The notes beneath the pieces are model-generated. The model had not been told where the DNA came from. It saw only the letters and a list, made by a program, of their open reading frames with translations, and made no database searches. 30,464 nucleotides of DNA from a virus, in the IMG/VR virus record IMGVR_UViG_3300040810_000205, positions 1 through 30,464 of that record. One strand, written 5' to 3'. This document shows positions 13,811-20,735 of the stretch, piece after piece. Position 1 is the first letter of the stretch. Each line of letters opens with the position of its first letter. The position numbers and the translations under genes were made by a program.

Positions 13811-15036
13811 TGCCGTACTTCATCAGCGATCGCAATCCTGACTGTCTTGGTTGGGCTGTCGAGAAAGAAGACGGCGAAGTGATCGGCTGTCATGAGAACA
13901 AGCAAGACGCAATAGATCAGATGGTTGCTGTGTCAATCGCAGAAGACATGGAGCCAGGTGGGGAACGCTCGATCGAGTTTCGTGCAGTCGACGTTCCCGC
14001 ATATGTGCGCAGCGCAGCACGACGAGGACTTGAACTTCGCAACGAAGGCTACGGCGGAGACGGCTTGACTGCTGGAACAATTCGAGAAGCACGCGCAATG
14101 GCGAACGGTGACATGAGCGACAGTAAAGTCATTCGAGCGAACGCGTGGGCTGCGCGTCATGCAGTCGATCTCGAAGCAAGCAAGAACAGCAACAGCGACG
14201 ATCCTGAATGGCCAGGTCCAGGTGCAGTCGCGCATTACCTCTGGGGAATCAATCCCTTGAATCCCGGACCTGCGCGACGCTGGCTAGAAAGACAAGCCGA
14301 ACGCATTCAGGCTGATAGGAGTCACATGAGCACGATGGAAACTCGCGAGATTCACGTTGACGATCTCGAACTGCGCGAGACAAGCAAAGGACGCACATTC
14401 GCTGGCTACGCTGCTGTCTTCGACAGCGACAGCGAACCCTTGCCGTTCACGGAGCGCATCTCACCTGGAGCGTTCAAGCGATCTTTGCAATCACGCAACA
14501 ATGTGAAGATGTTCGTCAATCACAACGACGATCAAGTGCTCGCCACGACAAGATCAGGCACTCTGCGTTTGCGTGAAGACTCTCGAGGTCTGTTCGCAGA
14601 AGCAGACTTGCCGAACACTTCCTACGGCAACGATCTCGCTGAACTGCTGCGCACTCGCGTCGTCGATTCCATGTCCTTCGGCTTCTCAGTTCCGAACGGT
14701 GGAGACGCATGGTCAGACGACGGCTCGACTCGCACACTCAACGAGATTCGCTTGCATGAGGTCAGCGTTGTCACAGGCTGGCCAGCGTACCCTGCGACGA
14801 CAGCGATGATTCGCAAGATCGAGAAACTGAGCGAACGCACGAAGACTGATGCAGACGCTCTTGCAGACGCTCTCAGCACGTTAGAAGCGGGAGAAACGCT
14901 CGACGATGATCAAGCAGCGATGCTGCGCAATGTCGTCGATACGCTCGCTCCAGAGCCACAAGAGACTGCACCAGAACCGAAGATGCCATTGTCACTTCTA
15001 CGCCAGCAACTGGAACTGATCTACAAGGCCATCTGA
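13810..15036 (+). CDS. Composite HK97-type prohead protease, three modules
   Basis: Matures the procapsid by cleaving capsid and scaffold domains. The 408-residue reading has three parts. Residues 1-45 (GWAVEKEDGEVIGCHENK) are a small domain seen in other actinophage head proteins. Residues about 55-170 (VPAYVRSAARRGLELRNEG, then GTIREARAMANG and GAVAHYLWG) form a helical module also known from phage head proteins. Residues about 190-335 are the serine protease domain: FAGYAAVFD, the catalytic His238 in FVNHND, Ser289 in DSMSFGF, and LHEVSVVTGWPAYP. The start at 13810 overlaps the upstream stop (TAATG). An internal start at 14326 has a strong ribosome binding site and would yield the protease domain alone. 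Confidence 0.92.
   Translation: MPYFISDRNPDCLGWAVEKEDGEVIGCHENKQDAIDQMVAVSIAEDMEPGGERSIEFRAVDVPAYVRSAARRGLELRNEGYGGDGLTAGTIREARAMANGDMSDSKVIRANAWAARHAVDLEASKNSNSDDPEWPGPGAVAHYLWGINPLNPGPARRWLERQAERIQADRSHMSTMETREIHVDDLELRETSKGRTFAGYAAVFDSDSEPLPFTERISPGAFKRSLQSRNNVKMFVNHNDDQVLATTRSGTLRLREDSRGLFAEADLPNTSYGNDLAELLRTRVVDSMSFGFSVPNGGDAWSDDGSTRTLNEIRLHEVSVVTGWPAYPATTAMIRKIEKLSERTKTDADALADALSTLEAGETLDDDQAAMLRNVVDTLAPEPQETAPEPKMPLSLLRQQLELIYKAI
14317..14328 (+). promoter_or_regulatory. Internal ribosome binding site and start in the protease gene
   Basis: AGGAG (14317-14321) lies four bases before an in-frame ATG at 14326, Met173 of the protease. The arrangement TAGGAG-TCAC-ATG is almost the same as TAGGAG-TCTC-ATG used by the membrane-peptide gene at 10427. 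It falls exactly at the boundary between the helical module and the protease domain, so it is likely functional. Confidence 0.65.
14326..15036 (+). CDS. Predicted internally started protease product, 236 aa
   Basis: Starting at Met173 of the longer reading, this product would be 236 residues, close to the size of stand-alone HK97-type prohead proteases (HK97 gp4 is about 225). It keeps the whole catalytic domain, with the His and Ser in VNHND and SMSFGF, and the C-terminal low-complexity and helical tail (LSLLRQQLELIYKAI). The strong ribosome binding site and the domain boundary support it. Whether both forms are made, or only one, cannot be told from sequence. Confidence 0.55.
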   Translation: MSTMETREIHVDDLELRETSKGRTFAGYAAVFDSDSEPLPFTERISPGAFKRSLQSRNNVKMFVNHNDDQVLATTRSGTLRLREDSRGLFAEADLPNTSYGNDLAELLRTRVVDSMSFGFSVPNGGDAWSDDGSTRTLNEIRLHEVSVVTGWPAYPATTAMIRKIEKLSERTKTDADALADALSTLEAGETLDDDQAAMLRNVVDTLAPEPQETAPEPKMPLSLLRQQLELIYKAI

Positions 15037-15043
15037 ACAAACT

Positions 15044-15093
15044 TCGACGCAGCGGAGCCGCGCGTCGATCCCTGATTGCGGAGCCGCATCGGG
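15044..15093 (+). ncRNA. Twin hairpins with identical apex before the capsid gene
   Basis: Two adjacent stem-loops share the apical sequence GCGGAGCCGC (15052-15061 and 15078-15087). The first has the outer stem TCGACGC/GCGTCGA with one unpaired A; the second pairs CCC-GAT with ATCGGG, with single-base bulges. Lower stems differ while the apex is identical, which suggests selection for the apex. They lie in the capsid leader, 53 bases before the start, and may act in mRNA processing, stability or translational control. Confidence 0.55.
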
Positions 15094-15117
15094 AAGCACC
15101 TGCGCGAAACACACAAC

Positions 15118-15129
15118 ACACAACTAGCC
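15118..15129 (+). promoter_or_regulatory. Leader motif ACACAACTAGCC (copy 1)
   Basis: This 12-base string, inside an AC-rich run, directly precedes the ribosome binding site (AAAGGAG) of the major capsid gene. The same 12 bases precede the ribosome binding site of the tail chaperone gene at 20286-20297. Shared leaders of two highly expressed structural transcripts may help translation. Confidence 0.45.
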
Positions 15130-15145
15130 GAAAGGAGTAGTCCGA

Positions 15146-16342
15146 ATGTCGGATTACATCAAGAGGCAGCATGAAGAGCGTTCTCGCGCTTACGAGGCGG
15201 CCAAGGAGATCATGGATCTGGCTGCCAGCGAGAATCGCGAACTGTCTGCCGACGAAGAGCAGTCTGTTCAGGCTGCGTTTGCTGACATGGATCGTCGCGG
15301 ATCGATCATCACCGAGATGATCTCGCAGGAGCGTCGTGACGCCGAGATCGCTGATGCGGTTCGCGGCTTCGAAGATGTTGCTCGCCCCGATGAGTCTGTG
15401 CAGGTTGCAGAGGTCAACGATGTTGACATCATTCGCTCTCTCGCTCGTGGCGAGATGCGCAGCGCAACGTTCGAGCAGCGCGACGTTACGAAGGGCAGCA
15501 CCGGCGCACCAGTGCCTACGTCCTTCTACGATCAGGTCCTCTACCTCGCTCGCGCGGTGGGACCCATGCTCGATGTCGCCACTGTTCTCAACACCGCCGG
15601 TGGCGAGAACCTGCAGATTCCGTCGCTGTCTGCATACAGCACTGGAACTGTCACCTCCGAAGCATCAACGATCGGCGAGTCTGATCCGACGATGAACGCG
15701 TTCGTCACTCTCAGCGCGTACAAGTATTCCTTCCTCACTCAGGTCTCGACCGAACTGATCGAGGACAGCGGAGTCGACATTCTCTCGCTGATCAGCACCA
15801 ACGTTGGTAACGCTCTGGGTTACGCGGTCAACACCGCCTTGACGACTGGGACCGGAACTGTCCAGCCCAAGGGCATCGTCGCCGCAGCCGGCTCTGGCAT
15901 CACGGGCGGCACCGGCGTATCGGGCGCCTTCACCTACGACAACCTCGTCGATCTGATCTACTCGACCGACGCGGCTGCTCGTATGCTTCCGGGCTTCGGT
16001 GTCATGGCTTCCGGCAACGCGATCGCTCAGATGCGCAAGTTGCAAGACGGCGCTGGACAGTACGTCTTCCAGCCGTCGCTCGCAGACGGCACGCCTGATC
16101 GCGTTCTCGGTTACCCGCTGATCGAGAACCCGGCAATGGCCTCTGTGGCAACTTCTGCCAAGAGCGTCATCGCTGGTCACTTCCCGTCGTACATCGCTCG
16201 CACCGTCGGTGGCATCCGCCTCGACCGTAGCGATGACTACGCCTTCGCAGATGGTCTGGTCACGTTCCGCGCGACGTTCCGCGTCGACGGCAACCTGCCT
16301 CAGACTTCTCATGTGAAGTATTTCGCTGGCGGCGCTTCTTAG
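15146..16342 (+). CDS. Major capsid protein (HK97 fold)
   Basis: Builds the icosahedral shell. The 398-residue protein has a charged helical N-terminal part (about 1-75, like the HK97 delta domain that the protease removes), a linker ending near residue 115 (TKGSTGAPVP), and the HK97-type core: YLARAVGPMLDVATVLNT, NLQIPSLSAYSTGTVTSEAS, YKYSFLTQVSTELIEDSGVD, NPAMASVATSAKSVIAGHF and IRLDRSDDYAFADGLVTFRA. AAAGGAG lies before the ATG at 15146. Codons end in C more often than in neighbouring genes (ACC, GTC, AAC), as expected for the most heavily expressed gene. It follows the protease gene and twin hairpins and is followed by a 13-bp hairpin. Confidence 0.96.
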   Translation: MSDYIKRQHEERSRAYEAAKEIMDLAASENRELSADEEQSVQAAFADMDRRGSIITEMISQERRDAEIADAVRGFEDVARPDESVQVAEVNDVDIIRSLARGEMRSATFEQRDVTKGSTGAPVPTSFYDQVLYLARAVGPMLDVATVLNTAGGENLQIPSLSAYSTGTVTSEASTIGESDPTMNAFVTLSAYKYSFLTQVSTELIEDSGVDILSLISTNVGNALGYAVNTALTTGTGTVQPKGIVAAAGSGITGGTGVSGAFTYDNLVDLIYSTDAAARMLPGFGVMASGNAIAQMRKLQDGAGQYVFQPSLADGTPDRVLGYPLIENPAMASVATSAKSVIAGHFPSYIARTVGGIRLDRSDDYAFADGLVTFRATFRVDGNLPQTSHVKYFAGGAS

Positions 16343-16360
16343 TCGTCAACGAACACAAAC

Positions 16361-16406
16361 GTCTGTCAGGGCGTCGGGGCGCGCAGGACTCGGCGCCCTG
16401 ACAGAC
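16361..16406. terminator. Perfect 13-bp hairpin after the capsid gene
   Basis: GTCTGTCAGGGCG (16361-16373) pairs perfectly with CGCCCTGACAGAC (16394-16406) around a 20-base GC-rich loop, 18 bases after the capsid stop. No T-run follows on +; the next bases are ACCCCACC. It may be a partial terminator that lowers expression of downstream genes relative to capsid, or a 3' stabiliser of the capsid message. Confidence 0.7.
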
Positions 16407-16432
16407 ACCCCACCTGCGCACAGAAAGAGAGA

Positions 16433-17674
16433 ATGATGTCGAATGCTGATCGACGTTCAGGGAACCCTGCTCGACGTTCCCCCGCATCTAGGACAACTGC
16501 TGATTCAAGCGAGATTCGCCGCACCATACTCTGGGCAAGCAACAGCCCCCACGCCTCAACAGGCTACGGCCAGCAAACCGCGCAAGTCACGAAGCGCCTC
16601 AAAGAAGACAAGCACGCGATCGCGATCGCGTCGAACTACGGACTAGAAGGCGCGACAACGATCTGGGAGAACATCAAAGTCTTCCCTCGAGGTTTCGATC
16701 TTCACAGCAACGATGTGATCCCAGCGCATCTCTTCGCATGGTCGCACGAGAATCAAGACGACAATCCGTTGCTGATCACGCTGTATGACACTTGGGTGTT
16801 CAAAGGCAAGCAATGGGACATGGTCGAGAAGATCGCATCATGGGTGCCAATCGATCACATGCCTTGTCCACCTGACGTTCTCGCATGGTGCAAGCGATCG
16901 AACGTCACACCGATTGCGATGAGTCGCTTCGGTGAAGAGATGCTGCGCAACGCTGACATCGACTGCTTCTACATTCCGCACGCGATCGAAGATGTGTTCA
17001 AGCCGACAGAGAAGATCACAACACCTGAACGAAACATGACGGGTCGAGAGATCATCGAGATCGATGAGTCGAAGTTCGTCGTAGGAATGAACTCCGCAAA
17101 CAAAGGCATCGTTCCGAATCGCAAGTCATTCCCTGAAGCGTTCCTCGCGTTCGCGATGTTCGCGCAGAAACACGATGATGCTGTGCTGTATCTGCACACA
17201 GAAGATCGCGGCGCGATGGGTGGAATAAATCTGCACGATCTCGCGCAAGCGTGCGGCATCAAAGATGAGCAGATGAAGTTCGTCGATCAGTACGCGTACC
17301 GTTCAGGAATGACACAAGAAGTTCTCGCAGCGATCTACACAGCGATGGACGTGTTCTTGCAACCGTCGATGGGTGAAGGCTTCGGCATTCCCGCGATTGA
17401 AGCGCAAGCATGTGGCACGCCTGTGATCATGAGCAACGCGACAGCACAAACAGAACTGTGCGGCGACGGCTGGCTAGTTGATGGTCAACCGTGGTGGGAC
17501 GCGATGCAGAAAGCATGGCTTGTGTCGCCTCGAGTCGCGAGCATCGTCGACGCTTTGCAACAGGCCTACGATCGAGGTCGAGCACGCAGCGACAAGGCGA
17601 TCGAGTTTGCATCGCAATACAACGCAGACTTCATCTTCGACAACTTCTGGCGACCAACGATCAAGGCGCTGTAA
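16433..17674 (+). CDS. Glycosyltransferase, GT4-like (GT-B fold)
   Basis: Transfers a sugar from a nucleotide-sugar donor. The 413-residue protein starts, after a basic Ser/Arg-rich stretch, with ILWASNSPHASTGYGQQTAQ, a Gly-rich acceptor-side loop, and has the donor-site hallmark GEGFGIPAIEAQACGTPVI near residue 313, containing the E-x7-E motif of GT4 enzymes. Preceding strands (VLYLHTEDRG, then VFLQPSMGEGFG) fit a GT-B fold. The start is one of two adjacent ATGs (16433 or 16436) behind AAAGAGAGA. It opens a three-gene cassette with a GT2-like enzyme and a methyltransferase inside the head-tail operon. The acceptor is unknown; virion protein or DNA base are both possible. Confidence 0.9.
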   Translation: MMSNADRRSGNPARRSPASRTTADSSEIRRTILWASNSPHASTGYGQQTAQVTKRLKEDKHAIAIASNYGLEGATTIWENIKVFPRGFDLHSNDVIPAHLFAWSHENQDDNPLLITLYDTWVFKGKQWDMVEKIASWVPIDHMPCPPDVLAWCKRSNVTPIAMSRFGEEMLRNADIDCFYIPHAIEDVFKPTEKITTPERNMTGREIIEIDESKFVVGMNSANKGIVPNRKSFPEAFLAFAMFAQKHDDAVLYLHTEDRGAMGGINLHDLAQACGIKDEQMKFVDQYAYRSGMTQEVLAAIYTAMDVFLQPSMGEGFGIPAIEAQACGTPVIMSNATAQTELCGDGWLVDGQPWWDAMQKAWLVSPRVASIVDALQQAYDRGRARSDKAIEFASQYNADFIFDNFWRPTIKAL

Positions 17675-18330
17675 TGATCGACGCGATGATCACGCCGATC
17701 TTGACTAAGCCTGATCTGCTGTATCGAATGATCGACAGCATCGATCATGACATCGAACATCTAGTCATCATCGATAACGGACAATGTGTTGATCGTGAAC
17801 TGCTCGACACTCGATGGAGGCATCACATCAAGCGCATGTCGCTGATCAGTATCCCAGCGAATCTTGGTGTCGCTGGTTCATGGAATCTCGGTATCAAGGC
17901 GACACCGTTCGCTCGATCATGGCTGATCTGTAACTTCGACATCAAGTGGCCGACAAGTTCGTTGCGCATGTTTGATGATCTGCAACGCTCAGACATGCTC
18001 GTTCTTTCAAACGGATCGCCAGAATGGTGCGCATTCATGCTCGGAGAAGATGTCGTCAAGACAGTCGGCTTATTCGATGAAGCACTACACCCTGCCTACT
18101 TCGAAGACAACGACTACGAACGACGCACACGACAGATGCAGTTCACAGTCATGCGCACAACAATTCCTGTGCATCATGACAACAGCAGCACATTGAACGC
18201 AGGCTATCGCGAGAAGAACGACTTCACGTTCGCTCAGAATCGAACCTACTACGAACGCAAAGTGTTTCGCTGCGACGACTCTGCAGGCGAATGGTCGTTG
18301 CGTCGTCGACGAGAACTAACGTGGGATTAG
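17674..18330 (+). CDS. Glycosyltransferase, GT2-like (GT-A fold)
   Basis: A 218-residue protein with the pattern of short GT2/rhamnosyltransferase-like enzymes: MIDAMITPILTKPDLL, HLVIIDNGQ, the acceptor-side SIPANLGVAGSWNLGI, the metal-site region ICNFDIKW (an NxD variant of DxD), and the closing block FMLGEDVVKTVGLFDEAL, HPAYFEDNDYERR. The start at 17674 overlaps the previous stop (TAATG); a longer frame from 17491 would be buried in the first glycosyltransferase. It probably adds a second sugar to the product of the upstream enzyme. Sugar and target are not predictable from the sequence. Confidence 0.87.
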   Translation: MIDAMITPILTKPDLLYRMIDSIDHDIEHLVIIDNGQCVDRELLDTRWRHHIKRMSLISIPANLGVAGSWNLGIKATPFARSWLICNFDIKWPTSSLRMFDDLQRSDMLVLSNGSPEWCAFMLGEDVVKTVGLFDEALHPAYFEDNDYERRTRQMQFTVMRTTIPVHHDNSSTLNAGYREKNDFTFAQNRTYYERKVFRCDDSAGEWSLRRRRELTWD

Positions 18331-18333
18331 AAC

Positions 18334-18867
18334 ATGGCGCACGCTGAACAGCGACACTTCTTCGAACAAGTACGCAATCGCTTTGCTGACTTCTTTCACG
18401 ACAAGAAAGTTCTCGACATCGGCTCTCTCAACATCAACGGCACAGCACGAGACTTCTTCACCAACTGCGACTACACAGGAGCAGACGTAGGCGAAGGTCC
18501 AGGAGTTGACATTGTGTGCGCCGGTGAAGACTTGCAGTTCGATGACAACAGTTTCGATGTTGTGCTGAGCGCAGAATGCTTCGAGCACAATCCTCAATGG
18601 ATTGCGACGTTCGCGAACATGATTCGCATGTCACGACATCTCGTGATTATGACTTGCGCGACAACAGGTCGAGCAGAACACGGAACACATCGAGCAACAC
18701 CTGGCGCATCACCACATACTGTTGGCTGGGATTACTACAAGAACCTGACAGAAGAAGACTTTCGTGAAGCATTCGATCTCGATGAACTGTTCACAGAACA
18801 CACTTTCGAAGTCAATCAACAGTCACATGATCTCTACTTCGTAGGCATCGTCAAGGAGAACGCATGA
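18334..18867 (+). CDS. SAM-dependent methyltransferase of the glycan cassette
   Basis: A 177-residue class I methyltransferase (Methyltransf_11 type). Motif I is KVLDIGSLNINGTARDF (about 25-41), followed by the acidic strand YTGADVGEGPGVDI, the AGEDLQFDDNSFDVVLSAEC block and FEHNPQW. It starts three bases after the second glycosyltransferase and overlaps the connector gene by four bases. Association with two glycosyltransferases suggests sugar O-methylation, but a protein or lipid target is possible. The fold is secure; the substrate is inferred from neighbourhood. Confidence 0.85.
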   Translation: MAHAEQRHFFEQVRNRFADFFHDKKVLDIGSLNINGTARDFFTNCDYTGADVGEGPGVDIVCAGEDLQFDDNSFDVVLSAECFEHNPQWIATFANMIRMSRHLVIMTCATTGRAEHGTHRATPGASPHTVGWDYYKNLTEEDFREAFDLDELFTEHTFEVNQQSHDLYFVGIVKENA

Positions 18868-19457
18868 CTCTGTACGCAAGCACAGCGCAGATCAAAGCCG
18901 CATTGCGGATCACCGATGATGTCGACGACTCGCTGATCTCAATGGCAGGCAGCGCAGCAAGCGAACTGATCGACGGTCATTGTCAACGCACCTTCGGCAC
19001 AGTAAGCGAGACACGCTACTTCGCAGCGCACGACTCTTACGTTCTCAACGTCGACGACATCGCAGGCACAGCACTCACGTTGCAAACATCAACGCTGTCT
19101 GATCAGGTGTACGACGTAACGTGGGCAGCAAAGGACTATCAACTAGAACCGTTGAACGCTGTGGCAGATGGACTGACTTGGCCGTACACTCGTATTCGTG
19201 CAGTGGACGACTATCTGTTCCCGACAGCGTATGGCGAGAGAACAGTCAAGATCACAGCAGTCTTCGGATTCCCAAGCATTCCAGCGAGCGTCACACAAGC
19301 AGCAATCATTCAGGCGAGTCGCATCTTCAAGCGCCTTGACTCACCACTTGGCATTGCAGGCTTTGGAGAGATGGGTGCGATGCGCGTGAGCAAAGGACTT
19401 GACCCTGATGTTGCTCAACTTGTGCAGCCTTACATTCGCAATCGAGGCGTGGCGTGA
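18864..19457 (+). CDS. Head-tail connector protein (gp6-like)
   Basis: Joins the portal to the tail. The 197-residue protein begins LYASTAQIKAALRITDDVDD, a helical pattern typical of HK97 gp6-type adaptors (DDSLISMAGSAASELIDGHC), followed by a strand region with RYFAAHDSYVLNVDDI and a C-terminal helical part (VTQAAIIQASRIFKRLDSPL, then LDPDVAQLVQPYIR). The ATG overlaps the methyltransferase stop (ATGA). It is the first conventional morphogenesis gene after the glycan cassette, so the cassette appears to be inserted between capsid and connector genes. Confidence 0.88.
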   Translation: MTLYASTAQIKAALRITDDVDDSLISMAGSAASELIDGHCQRTFGTVSETRYFAAHDSYVLNVDDIAGTALTLQTSTLSDQVYDVTWAAKDYQLEPLNAVADGLTWPYTRIRAVDDYLFPTAYGERTVKITAVFGFPSIPASVTQAAIIQASRIFKRLDSPLGIAGFGEMGAMRVSKGLDPDVAQLVQPYIRNRGVA

Positions 19458-19861
19458 CAACGCTCACCTCAATGCGGTCAGGCATTGCAACAAATCTTGC
19501 AACGATCTCAGGCCTGCGAACAGCATCAACGGTACCTGATCAGCCTAACCCACCAATCGCTGTTGTCATACCACGCACCATCTCATATGACACAGCCTAC
19601 GCTCGCGGACTCGACACCTACGAGTTCGTTGTGATCGTCATCGTCGGTCGAGTCAGCGAGCGCACAGCACAATCGACTCTCGATGCATACTGCAACCCAA
19701 CAGGCGCGTCGAGTATCAAGACCGCAATCGAGTCAGACAGAACACTCGGCGGTGCAGCAAGCGACCTGCGTGTGCAAGAGATGAGAAACTATCAATCTCT
19801 TGCAATAGGTGAAATCACATATCTGGCGGCGGAGTTCGTCGTTCAGGTCATCGCACAATAA
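19454..19861 (+). CDS. Tail terminator protein
   Basis: Caps the growing tail tube and docks it to the head. The 135-residue protein starts at GTG 19454 (GTGA overlap) with a helix (LTSMRSGIATNLATISGLRT), then PPIAVVIPRTISYDTAYARG, the strand YEFVVIVIVGRVSERTAQ, and DRTLGGAASDLRVQEMRNY with a closing strand EITYLAAEFVVQVIA. This order and length match actinophage tail terminators placed between connector and tail tube. The next gene follows after 12 bases with AAGGAG. Confidence 0.82.
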   Translation: MTTLTSMRSGIATNLATISGLRTASTVPDQPNPPIAVVIPRTISYDTAYARGLDTYEFVVIVIVGRVSERTAQSTLDAYCNPTGASSIKTAIESDRTLGGAASDLRVQEMRNYQSLAIGEITYLAAEFVVQVIAQ

Positions 19862-19873
19862 GGAGAAACACTC

Positions 19874-20281
19874 ATGGCAAAGTTCGTGGCTACGGACTAC
19901 TCTGTGTCTGTCAATGGCACAGACTTCTCGACTTCGCTCGCCAGCGTGGAGTTGACTGTTGAAAGCGACGATGTGGAGACGACCGCCTTCGGAGGCGAAT
20001 GGCGTACTCGCGTCGGTGGCTTGAAGCAGGCTTCGCTCACCCTCGAGTTCCATCAAGACTTCGGTGCTTCGAGCGTCGACGCAACGCTGTTCCCGCTGCT
20101 CAACACGATCGCGACTGTTGTGATCTTGCCGACCAGCGACAGCGTGGCAGCGACGAATCCCTCGTACACCGCCGAATGTCTGGTGAATCAGTATCAGCCG
20201 TTCGCATCGAGCGTCGGCGATCTCGCAACGCTGTCTGTGACGTGGCCTGTCTCCGGCACCGTTGCTCGCGCAACCGCATAA
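19874..20281 (+). CDS. Major tail tube protein
   Basis: Forms the hexameric rings of the long tail tube. The 135-residue protein has the typical short tail-tube pattern: DYSVSVNGTDFSTSLASVEL, VESDDVETTAFGGEWRTRV, GGLKQASLTLEFHQDF, and SVGDLATLSVTWPVSG at the end. AAGGAG precedes the ATG at 19874. Codon choice is richer in C-ending codons, fitting high expression. It lies between tail terminator and tail assembly chaperones, the standard order. Confidence 0.9.
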   Translation: MAKFVATDYSVSVNGTDFSTSLASVELTVESDDVETTAFGGEWRTRVGGLKQASLTLEFHQDFGASSVDATLFPLLNTIATVVILPTSDSVAATNPSYTAECLVNQYQPFASSVGDLATLSVTWPVSGTVARATA

Positions 20282-20285
20282 CACA

Positions 20286-20297
20286 ACACAACTAGCC
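20286..20297 (+). promoter_or_regulatory. Leader motif ACACAACTAGCC (copy 2)
   Basis: Second copy of the 12-base leader string also found before the capsid gene at 15118-15129. It is followed by CCCCTGAAAGAAGGAG, the ribosome binding site of the first tail chaperone gene. Confidence 0.45.
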
Positions 20298-20319
20298 CCC
20301 TGAAAGAAGGAGTCCTGCA

Positions 20320-20604
20320 ATGCGATTGATCTTGACGGTGACCTACACGGACGAGTCGACTGCCGATGCAGTCGTGTCGGCAGTCGACTTTGTTCGCTTC
20401 GAAGAGAAGTACGAGCGTAGTGTTGCGAAGTTCGAGAAAGAGATGCGCTTCACCGATCTATGCTGGCTCGCCTGGCATTCATTGAAGCGACGCAAGAAGA
20501 TTGATCTCGACTTCGATGCATGGCTTGACACAATCGAAGAAGTCTCGTTCTCAGATGAAGACGCAGAGATCGCCCCTTTGGAGAACACAGCCAGCACTTC
20601 ATGA
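20320..20604 (+). CDS. Tail assembly chaperone, upstream frame (gpG-like)
   Basis: The unshifted product of the paired tail chaperone genes, 94 residues, needed to assemble tail tube subunits round the tape measure. It begins LILTVTYTDESTADAVVSAV, then FEEKYERSVAKFEKEMRFTD, LCWLAWHSLKRRK and FDAWLDTIEEVSF with an acidic end; the W-L-AW-H-S pattern is typical of these proteins. AAGGAG precedes the ATG. Its last codons contain the slippery heptamer CCCTTTG that allows a -1 shift into the next frame. Confidence 0.87.
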   Translation: MRLILTVTYTDESTADAVVSAVDFVRFEEKYERSVAKFEKEMRFTDLCWLAWHSLKRRKKIDLDFDAWLDTIEEVSFSDEDAEIAPLENTASTS

Positions 20605-20735
20605 TCGCGCATCTGGCGTATGAGTATCACATTGCGCCAAGTGTGTTGCTGGCTGAAAGCGATCGCATGATTGTTACCATGCTCAGGTATCTGCGCTGGC
20701 GAGTAAGCAACGAAAGAAAGGCTGCGCAGAAGTGA
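20320..20735 (+). CDS. Tail assembly chaperone, frameshift fusion (gpGT-like)
   Basis: Ribosomes slipping back one base at CCCTTTG would read 87 codons of the upstream frame, then 51 residues in the -1 frame, giving a 138-residue fusion. The added part (GEHSQHFMIAHLAYEYHIAP, then SVLLAESDRMIVTMLRYLRW) has the AYEYHIAPS pattern typical of the second chaperone. The -1 frame could also start independently at ATG 20601 (44 residues). Its stop overlaps the GTG of the next gene, which shows that the short frame is maintained. This matches the known gpG/gpGT arrangement. Confidence 0.82.
20574..20580 (+). other. Programmed -1 ribosomal frameshift site CCCTTTG
   Basis: The heptamer C-CCT-TTG fits the X-XXY-YYZ rule exactly in the frame of the upstream chaperone gene (codons CCT and TTG). 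It lies 22 bases before the stop of that gene and the -1 frame is open from here to 20735. The position between tail tube and tape measure is where this frameshift is conserved in long-tailed phages. Confidence 0.82.

Noticed and set aside
17491-17673. Upstream extension of the GT2-like gene
   Set aside because: It lies wholly inside the GT4-like gene; the TAATG at 17672-17676 gives a coupled start and a normal length.
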